64,000 nt of DNA from Morchella semilibera (lineage: Eukaryota; Ascomycota; Pezizomycetes; Pezizales; Morchellaceae): NCBI GenBank assembly GCA_009192285.1, contig CM018603.1, positions 5,143,613 to 5,207,612 of the forward strand. The letters are read 5' to 3'. Each line of letters opens with the position of its first letter. Within the stretch, counting starts at the first letter, position 1. Below the pieces are notes generated by a model, which made no database searches, had not been told where the DNA came from, and saw only the letters and a list, made by a program, of their open reading frames with translations. Position numbers and translations under genes: made by a program. This document shows, one piece after another, positions 57,032 through 64,000 of this stretch.

Positions 57032-58598
57032 ACTCCCCATCGAACTACTATGAAAGCATTCCCCAATACCCCCCTATGTGAACATCTCGCGCACCTAACA
57101 AAAAAGCCTAGTTAATCGCCCTTCGACGAGCCTTTAATGTTCAGTGGCGGGTTAGATCTTTATACAGACCCCTAACGCTATGCCCTGTTAATTACCAAAT
57201 AGTTATAGAATTTCAAGTAACTCTAATCTTTGCTTTAATGTACTGTATCCTTTTTGGATTCCAGCTCTATCATCAAAGAAGCGCATCTTACAAAGATCGG
57301 TGGCCCCACACTGGCGGTTTTTACCAGCTCAGATGGAGGATTGAAGGAACCACCCCCCTTATAATTGGTGACTGGTTCAGGGTAGCCGACCTCTCATTTG
57401 GGGAGTGCCGCTCTGCCCCCCTCTCTGGAAAATATCAAATTTAGAATGCTACTTCATTCTCTATCGTGTTGGGCTATAATAATCATCGGTCCTTGGTTTT
57501 CCGTATCGTTTTACAAGTAGTATTCTGTCTACGATTAACATGTCTATTAAAAAAGATATGATCGAGTCTAGAGGGTGCTAGTGGGTGTATGGGCTTTGTT
57601 TAGATTAGTCGTAGTTAATAGGATATCGCATACGGGATACAATTGTATATCCACGGTTATGCTGGGGTGGTGGTAGTTATCGGTTTCCTGGGTATTGTGT
57701 TAAGCTATTTAACTACCAGCGTAAGCAGTAGGTATTGGGGCATTCTCTGTTGATTGTAGCTGTCCAGGTGGTAGATGGTCTTTGAAGTAATTCATGATTA
57801 TTAGGTAGTAGTTGATTCAATCGTAAGTATAAATATACGCTGCTGTTTATATGATCTATAATGGTTGTTTGATATATACGTGAAGAGCCTTGCGTTGTGA
57901 AACATGAACGGAACAATTTAGAAACACAAACCACAACTTAAACGATAGCATATTAAAAAGTGCATTTACATTTCAAAAGGGGTAACTTTTCTTTTCAGAC
58001 ATTCACTTGCGATAGATTTGTATGTGCTGCTACGGTATGAGTCCGAGTATCATAAGCCTTACCAACTAATATATAGAATACTACAGCCAGGCCGTTCGTG
58101 ACACTACGCTTGCGCCATAACCTTAGAGTATCAGTAGACACCTATAAAGATAACCAGGGTTAGGGTTAGTTATAGACTCGAGGCAGCAGGTGGAAATTAC
58201 CTATTGTCGAACATTTCCTGTATACTGGTCTCGTGTTTGAAGTTTCGCCCAAACCTGACCCCGCATGAGCCATTGAATGGGATTTTCCTACCAGCTTTCG
58301 AATCTGATAAGATCACCAAGCGAGTGCTCCCCCATGATCGGTTGCCCAAGCCACAAAACCTCCCCCGCTTCTGCAGTGTTGACCAGATCATGCACGCCGG
58401 TGGAGGGTGCCGGGCCGGCCAGTTGTCGAGCTTGGAAGATACTCTGCGTATTTACATAGATAGGTACATCACAATACTACTCGTATCTTCTTGACGTTTT
58501 TATTTGGATATCATTGCATGCGAATTTTGCATATTGGCATCATGCAGTGTCATCGATCAGAAGTATGGTAAGAGTCATATTGGCCGGGGCAGTGATCT
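57032..58598. other. Intergenic region, nothing recognised
   Basis: Contains a GGGTTAGGGTTAG stretch near 58157-58169. Short frames (57238-57444, 58204-58494) lack support. Confidence 0.4.
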
Positions 58599-59031
58599 AA
58601 ACCCTGTTTTTAGACCCCTGTTTCTACATTAATTTCCCCATCGCTGTACTCACACAACACAACTGTCGTGTTTAACAATAAGCTCCTGGCGGGTGTCTGG
58701 CTCGGAAGACATTTTCGAATGAAGAGTACATATATTTGCCAACCGAGCCAGCCGAGAACACGCTGTGATCACCTAGTCTGACTCGTGGCGAGCCGGCAAC
58801 CGCTTACCCTAAGTACTCTCTCTACATACTCCAACCTGCCAACTGCCGGCTCCCAAGCTCGCGTTCCGGGTGTGACGTTATCATGTATATGTTAGGTTAC
58901 CGAGTGTAGAGTACATATACAGTTATGGGTAAGATTATTCTAGAAACAGGGGTCTAAAAACAGGGTCTATGGTCGCGGGCAGACCAATAGGACTTCTCTC
59001 ATGCTTCTACAATAATCTTACCCATAACTGT
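58599..59031. repeat. Second interleaved pair of inverted repeats
   Basis: L1 58599-58626 (AAACCCTGTTTTTAGACCCC...) pairs with R1 58941-58968, and L2 58919-58939 (ACAGTTATGGGTAAGATTATT) pairs exactly with R2 59011-59031. Order L1-L2-R1-R2, with L2 and R1 separated by one base. L1/R1 may be termini of a 370-bp MITE. Confidence 0.75.
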
Positions 59032-59578
59032 ATGTAGAGTAGAGCACGCTGGCCCGAATACTTGGACCCAACGCTCCCCCTCAGCTTGAGACACTACCTG
59101 AGACCCGGGTTGCGGGGGCCGCCGGCTGGGCGGTGACAGAAGCGGTCAAGTGCAAGTGCGTGGAACAATAGGGGACTCGGCATGAGCGAGAGAACAGACG
59201 GGCATATATACAAGGGCGGTAATACTTGACGCAGCGGGGAGGGTAGAGTAGTACAGAGGGGTCATAACGGAGGTTTTTTTCCATGGTTTTTTTTTTAAAA
59301 GCGTACCTAGCTAGCTGCATTTCTCGGCCGGGGACGCAATAGGGGCAGACTACGCAAAACCACCTACCAGATCCTGGTTCTGGGTTGGTTTTAATTTTAA
59401 AGACAGTCGTTCATGGTCTGAACGCAGATTCTGCTTGGTCGCCAGAGTGAACTCTGCTGCTATTGGCCTGAAATCCCTAGCCTGTTCGCCATCTAACCAG
59501 AGGAACCCCGTGAACGACTCGCCGCGGTCACTAGGATTTCCGCATCGGCTGAAACCTCAAACAGAAGATGATTGAGAT
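59032..59578. other. Intergenic region, nothing recognised
   Basis: Mixed sequence, no supported gene. Confidence 0.4.
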
Positions 59579-59711
59579 GTATACTCGTAGTTTCCTGACG
59601 TTTGAAAAAATGACCGCTATTGCATGCCATACAAATACGCGCCAAGTCCAAAATTTAGTATGGTATGCAATAGTGGTCCATTTTCCAAATGTCAGGAAAG
59701 TACTAGTATAT
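59579..59711. mobile_element. Foldback element with about 52-bp arms
   Basis: 59581-59632 pairs with 59658-59709 (for example CTATTGCATGCCATAC with GTATGGTATGCAATAG) with several mismatches and a 25-bp loop. A foldback of about 130 bp. Confidence 0.75.
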
Positions 59712-60456
59712 ATAAGTGCGGGCCATAAGCATACATAATTTTCGTGATCCCAAGCTGCGCTCTGGTGTGGCGCGGTTGCCCCATCAACGCCAGGCTGGTC
59801 TAGATCGTCTAAAGCTTGTGTGTATGCAGAGCGTGATAGTCGGGACCTGATCCCCGAGAGTATTGAATGTGATATAAACGATCATGGAAGGCGCATCTGA
59901 CGACCAGTGGTTTTCTCACACGTACATATTTCAAACTCGCCCTCGCAACTAGTAGCGCTGGTGAAGAGTTGAAGAACCCCTTGGCATATCGCATTGATTT
60001 CTTGACCGAGCTAGTATACTCCTATTTCCCCAGTGTTGAGCGCCCACGATGTTTTCCCATCGCCGCGTCCGCATTACGCGCTTAAATATATTGTTAAAGG
60101 ACCGTTCTTGGTGTCGGGCCGTTCCGCCCGCGTTTTCCAGATCCCCCTTGCTTAGTGAAACGTGGAAACAGGGGATGTGATTAGTTGGAAATGATTAGAT
60201 GGGCGTGATCGAGTGTGAGTATGGGTGCTTTGAAGAAAAACATTGTACCAGGGGATATTCTATTGAAACATAGAGGTCGAGCTTTACTATATACGGTCGA
60301 TGCGAATACGCTGGATCGCTTGCTGTCCCGGATGTCTTTGGAATATTTGCTAGCCTTTACGAGATTTAGTCAATCTTGGCTATCTAGCAATAGCGGGGTG
60401 CCAACTGTAACCGCGGTGCGTGCACCCTGGGTTGTTGGGACTTGCAGAATCCACTT
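59712..60456. other. Intergenic region, nothing certain
   Basis: A 96-codon frame (60215-60505) runs into the next foldback element and is not supported as a gene. Confidence 0.4.
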
Positions 60457-60579
60457 ACTAGGCCCTTTGCGCAAAAGACTCCAGAGTCTTTCTCCGGTAA
60501 CTTGATTAGTACCTATCCTCCCATCAACCAATCACACAGGTAGAAAAAGACTCTGGAGTCTTTTGCGAAAGGGCCTACT
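60457..60579. mobile_element. Foldback element with nested palindromes
   Basis: 60457-60495 pairs with 60542-60579 (GGCCCTTTGCGCAAAAGACT with AGTCTTTTGCGAAAGGGCC). Each arm also contains its own palindrome, AAAGACTCCAGAGTCTTT or its near copy. A miniature TIR element is likely. Confidence 0.75.
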
Positions 60580-60907
60580 GTTTCAGTAATAAAATTGCTA
60601 ACAAACTCTTGACAAACTGTGGCTACGCCACACCTCGAATAGGAAGTCCTGGATTCTGCGAGTACCCATGTATTTCATGTATTTATTTCGACAAAAGCAA
60701 ATCGCAATGTCTATCGACAAGTGGCAAGACTAATTCCATGTATGTAGACAGGGACCTCCCTCCAATGATTTGAGGTCAATTACAGGTTCCGTATAATAAT
60801 AAAGTATATATCTACGTATCACATTTATCTTTCCTCACCTGAGCCATGTATCATGTACGTAAGAGTAGAGTAGAAAGGTCTTACCTGTATGGTGTACCAC
60901 AAAATCT
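60580..60907. other. Intergenic region, nothing recognised
   Basis: Short AT-rich spacer between foldback elements. Confidence 0.4.
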
Positions 60908-61010
60908 GAGAAAATTCGTCGCGAGACAGCAGGGGTATAGGCCAACCAGAGGCAGCCTTTGAACGCCAATATGCAAGTTTTGGTGTACTGCAGCGCAACG
61001 AATTTTCTCG
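60908..61010. repeat. Imperfect inverted repeat
   Basis: GAGAAAATTCGTCGC (60908-60922) pairs with GCGCAACGAATTTTCTC (60993-61009). The arms extend weakly through GGTGTACC-like motifs on both sides. Confidence 0.55.
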
Positions 61011-61029
61011 TGCTTTGCAGTATGTACCT

Positions 61030-61056
61030 ACATAGAGTAGAGTAGAGTAGAGTAGA
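61030..61056 (+). repeat. (AGTAG)n pentanucleotide microsatellite
   Basis: AGAGTAGAGTAGAGTAGAGTAG, about five units. Confidence 0.8.
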
Positions 61057-61183
61057 GACGTACCATAGATTTACCACAGAACCGACCGATATACCTATAT
61101 TGTGCTGTCGTTATACCTATACCTAACGCAAGCGCACAGATCGTGGCACACCGACACGCCAGTTTCCAGTTATACAAATATAC

Positions 61184-61286
61184 CGTAGATACTCGAAAAA
61201 CTCGCTAGCGTCGTTTGCAACAAAAGGTACTTAAGTGCTATTTTGGTGTACCAAAGGGCAACAACGCTAGCGAGTTAATCCTACGG
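61184..61286. repeat. Foldback in the 5' region of the methyltransferase gene
   Basis: CCGTAG...AACTCGCTAGCGTCGTTTGC (61184-61218) pairs with GCAACAACGCTAGCGAGTTAA...CTACGG (61258-61286). The shared core AACTCGCTAGCG is exact and the outer CCGTAG/CTACGG also pair. It ends about 107 bp before the methyltransferase start codon and abuts a TATA-like box. Confidence 0.7.
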
Positions 61287-61294
61287 AATATAAA
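61287..61294 (+). promoter_or_regulatory. TATA-like box of the methyltransferase gene
   Basis: AATATAAA, 99 bp upstream of the ATG at 61393, directly after the foldback element; the following leader is pyrimidine-rich. Confidence 0.35.
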
Positions 61295-61392
61295 CACCCC
61301 ACCGCCCCCCTCCCCCGGCCCCCCCAGTTCCCTCTCTCCCCACACGCCTGCCCTTCTCCATCCATCTATAGATTCCTCAGCGATTCCTCACC

Positions 61393-62489
61393 ATGTCCGG
61401 TTCACCGCACCCGCTCAACCAGCACACCAGCATTGAGGTCGACCCGGTCTACGACAAATCTGAGTCCTCGGGCGACGAGGGCTACGATAGTAGCACGAAG
61501 GGCTCTACAGACTCCATCAGCTCAAGCATCTATGCGTAAGTCCGTCCCTGCCACCTTTACCCCGCAACAATCATTACCCCGGCGCCACCACCACCACCAC
61601 AACTAACACCCCCCTCCCTTTTAGCTACCGGTACGAGAATGGCCGCCGGTACCACGCCTACCGCGAAGGCCAATACCCCCTCCCTAATGATGAAACCGAG
61701 CAAGACCGCCTGGACATAGTGCACCACATCAACCTCCTCCTGCTCAACAACCGTCTGCACCTCGCACCGCTCTCCTCCCCACAGCGCATCCTCGACGTCG
61801 GCACCGGCACCGGCATATGGGCCATCGACATGGCCGAGACCTACCCGTCGGCGACCGTGATCGGCACCGACCTCTCGCCCATCCAGCCGTCGTGGGTACC
61901 CCCCAACGCCGAGTTCCAGATCGAGGACGCCGAGGGGGAGTGGAACTGGAGCTCCCCCTTCGACTTCGTGCACCTGCGCTGCCTGAACGGTAGCATCGGT
62001 AACTGGCGTCGCCTCCTCGAGCAGGCGTACGAGGCCACCGTCCCGGGCGGGTACACCGAGGTCGACGAGTACGAGATTGCAATGTTCAGCGACGACGGGA
62101 GCCTCAAGCCCGACAATATCATGGTGCGCTGGTACAAGCTGTTCTCCGAGGCGGTTGCCAAGTTCGGGAAGTCGGTGGTGGTGGCGCAGCTGGGGGACAT
62201 GATGCAGGATGTTGGGTTCGAGGATGTGTGTATGGAGGTGTATAAGGTCCCTATTGGGACGTGGGCGAAGGAGAAGCGCCAGAAAGAGCTGGGCGCGTTT
62301 TATCTGTTGCAGGCGGAGACGGGGTTCGAGGCGTATGGAATGGCGTTGTTCACCAGGGTGTTGGGTATGGGGGCGGAGGAAGCAGAGGCGATCACGAGGG
62401 CGGCGGAGAAGGAGGTGAAGAATAGAAAGACGCACGCATATGTGAAGAGGTGGGTGTTTTATGGGAGGAGGCCGGAGACGGAGTGCTGA
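61393..62489 (+). CDS. LaeA/TAM-like SAM-dependent methyltransferase, two exons
   Basis: Exons 61393-61535 and 61625-62489, joined over an 89-bp intron (GTAAGT...TTTTAG), give 335 residues. The start MSGSPHPLNQHTSIEVD comes from exon 1; the long frame of exon 2 alone lacks the N-terminus. A Ser/Asp-rich N-terminus is followed by YRYENGRRYHAY and YPLPNDETEQDRLDIVHH, the conserved lead-in of this family. Motif I is ILDVGTGTGIW (103-113), which binds S-adenosylmethionine; it is followed by TVIGTDLSPIQP, PNAEFQIEDAE and FDFVHLRCL. Later parts (GGYTEVDEYE, HAYVKRWVFYGRRP) also fit. Family members include the global regulator LaeA and many unassigned enzymes. Without neighbouring biosynthetic genes it should be called LaeA-like only. 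GC at third positions is clearly higher than in the flanks. Confidence 0.9.
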
Positions 62490-63612
62490 AGGGTGGATGG
62501 CCGCAGGGGGGGGGGGATGTATATATAATTAACGACTTTGCTATGTTTTGATTGTGCTAGTGTTTGATGACATGCAACTTCCATATTTCCCTAGATGTTA
62601 GCGACCAGATTAGAAGAGTAAGTATCACGGTACCTATAACGAGCGATCCCCATATGCTAAGCATTCACACAAATATATCCTTCTCCGGCTGAGTATTAGC
62701 CCACCCAGCCTCGTCAGTCCAGCGCAAGGGACAAGCGTTCATTCCACTACACGCCCGTCTATCACCGTAGGAGTCCTCTCAGCAACTGGTTGTTAACTCG
62801 CTTTCTTTTGTCTTGAGCTGCGCAATGATCAACCCTATGTACCAGTTACACCCCGCCAAATAGGACCGTGATGTCCACAGGGGGTTTGACCGGCGGTACT
62901 AATCTTCGATCATAATCACAATGAGGCTGGTGCGGTGCATTTCCCGCCGAGTCGTCAGAAAGGCATCTGCCTACAGGTATGCCCATGGCCACCTGCACCA
63001 GGATGTCGTAAAAGCCGTGGTCGATAAATCTCCGACCAAATGGAGTACACCGCCGACTACATTCTGCACAGTAAAAGATACTTTTACGGGCTCACTCCCA
63101 TGGCCTTTCAAATCTCCTGCCTCGCCTCTTTGTTTACCTCCCAGTAAGTTGTTTGATTGACAAAGACTGCGGCGTCTACCTATGGGCAAAGATCGGCGGT
63201 ATACAAAGCACGATCATCTTTGAGTGCGGTCTTCGCAAACCTCTCACATAATGCCGTCCGGTAGTGCGAGATGGTAGTTACGGGTATAGTGGCCTAATGA
63301 GCCAGAAGAAAATGCTCGACTCCCGTGTTAGCCCCCCAGCGGCGGGAGGCACAGGGAGTCGAAATCCCCTGATTACGGTATATATCTTAAAAGTTCTCTT
63401 CTAAAGAGTCGAGGCCATGCGCGACCGGCCGCTGAGCCGGATTGATACGGTAGGATCCATGAAGACTGGTGTATCCATAGCCCCAGACATGAGCTCTTAT
63501 AGGTCTTACTGAATCTAGACATCTGTGGAAACTGTTACAAACATGGTTAGGATACAACGAATTTTGTGTGCTTTGAAGGTAAAAACTACATTTTCGGGGA
63601 TAGTGGTTGAGT
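62490..63612. other. Intergenic region, nothing recognised
   Basis: 3' flank of the methyltransferase with a G10 run (62506-62515). A 79-codon frame (62921-63160) is unsupported. Confidence 0.4.
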
Positions 63613-64000
63613 TAACGTGTTTCACCGGGAAAGCGATCGTCACTGGGAAAGCAACAGAGTCCCGTTGATAAAGGATGTTAGGACTAAAGTTAAGTCTAAT
63701 ATGAAGCCAAAGATGTCGGAAGTATTTTTTGGTTTTTTTTAGGCGATATTACCTAGATAGAGCGGTGGGGGGGCCCCAAAGACCCAAAAGGAGGGATTGC
63801 TTTTGGGGGGTAATCATGTATTATGAAAACCATCCTCCACCACTCAACCTTAGCAAATATCATCCAAAATATTCAAAAGACATCTAAAAAGTGTTTCTGG
63901 ACACTTGATTCACTCCAGCTTCAAAATATCGAATTTTTAAAGTCCCGTTGTCATGATTGATAGCTTACCCGGTGACGATTGCTTTCCCGGTGACAGACTT
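63613..64000 (-). mobile_element. MITE family 1, copy 3, cut by the window edge
   Basis: Left terminus TAACGTGTTTCACCGGGAAAGC (63613-63634) with a second subterminal repeat CACTGGGAAAGCAA. The interior is the reverse complement of copies 1 and 2 (for example GGACACTTGATTCACTCCAGC at 63899-63919). At the right, GACGATTGCTTTCCCGGTGACA runs to the window edge, so the last bases of the element may be missing. Confidence 0.8.

Noticed and set aside
60215-60505. 96-codon plus-strand frame
   Set aside because: Ends inside a foldback element and lacks any recognisable feature.
61393-62489. A secondary-metabolite gene cluster around the methyltransferase
   Set aside because: No backbone synthase, oxidase or transporter is present on the left, and the right flank is repeats up to the edge.
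1-64000. CRISPR arrays, bacterial operons or rRNA genes
   Set aside because: No regularly spaced repeats, Shine-Dalgarno-type starts or rRNA sequence; intron-containing genes show a fungal nuclear origin.

Overview
The window reads as nuclear DNA of a filamentous ascomycete fungus. The supported genes have short spliceosomal introns (about 45-115 bp, GT...AG), and the gene types are fungal: an F-box/ankyrin protein, a C2H2 zinc-finger protein, a RING protein with a membrane tail, a LaeA/TAM-type methyltransferase and a large Ser/Thr-rich membrane protein. Short TTAGGG-type blocks occur inside repeats. Only about nine genes or gene relics lie in 64 kb, with long stretches of repeats and low-complexity DNA between them. 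That pattern fits a transposon-expanded, gene-poor genome of the truffle/Pezizomycetes kind. The lineage is inferred from style, not from a diagnostic gene.

Layout. 0-5 kb: a partial gene leaving the left edge (minus), a divergent F-box/ankyrin gene (plus) and a tRNA-derived repeat. 5-9.5 kb: a 600-bp polypurine tract and a GGGCC-rich repeat. 9.5-12.5 kb: a five-exon C2H2 gene (minus) in which all introns are phase 1 and an exon-intron unit has been duplicated. 14.3-15.2 kb: an unrecognised acidic protein. 16.4-19.1 kb: an inverted copy of the GGGCC repeat and a wrecked hAT transposase. 21.2-21.9 kb: a small three-exon gene (minus). 24.5-25.4 kb: a damaged F-box-like gene (minus). 27-39 kb: almost entirely repeats, with a small gene at 31.5-31.9 kb (minus) and a 730-bp polypyrimidine minisatellite. 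39.8-40.5 kb: RING gene (plus). 41.7-44.5 kb: a Gag-like relic, MITEs and a striking interleaved double inverted repeat. 45.0-48.1 kb: a three-exon, 964-residue membrane protein (minus). 49-61 kb: no convincing gene, but at least five foldback elements. 61.4-62.5 kb: methyltransferase (plus). The right edge cuts through a MITE.

The genes do not form an evident pathway or cluster. Several (C2H2 protein, RING protein, F-box protein, methyltransferase) are regulatory in type. The most unusual material is in the non-coding fraction: two places where inverted repeats are interleaved as A-B-A'-B' (43.1-43.9 kb and 58.6-59.0 kb), a run of foldback elements ending in the 5' region of the methyltransferase, and several short repeat families present in multiple copies inside the window.

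Exon coordinates were read by eye from splice consensus and frame continuity. No transcript or homology search was available.
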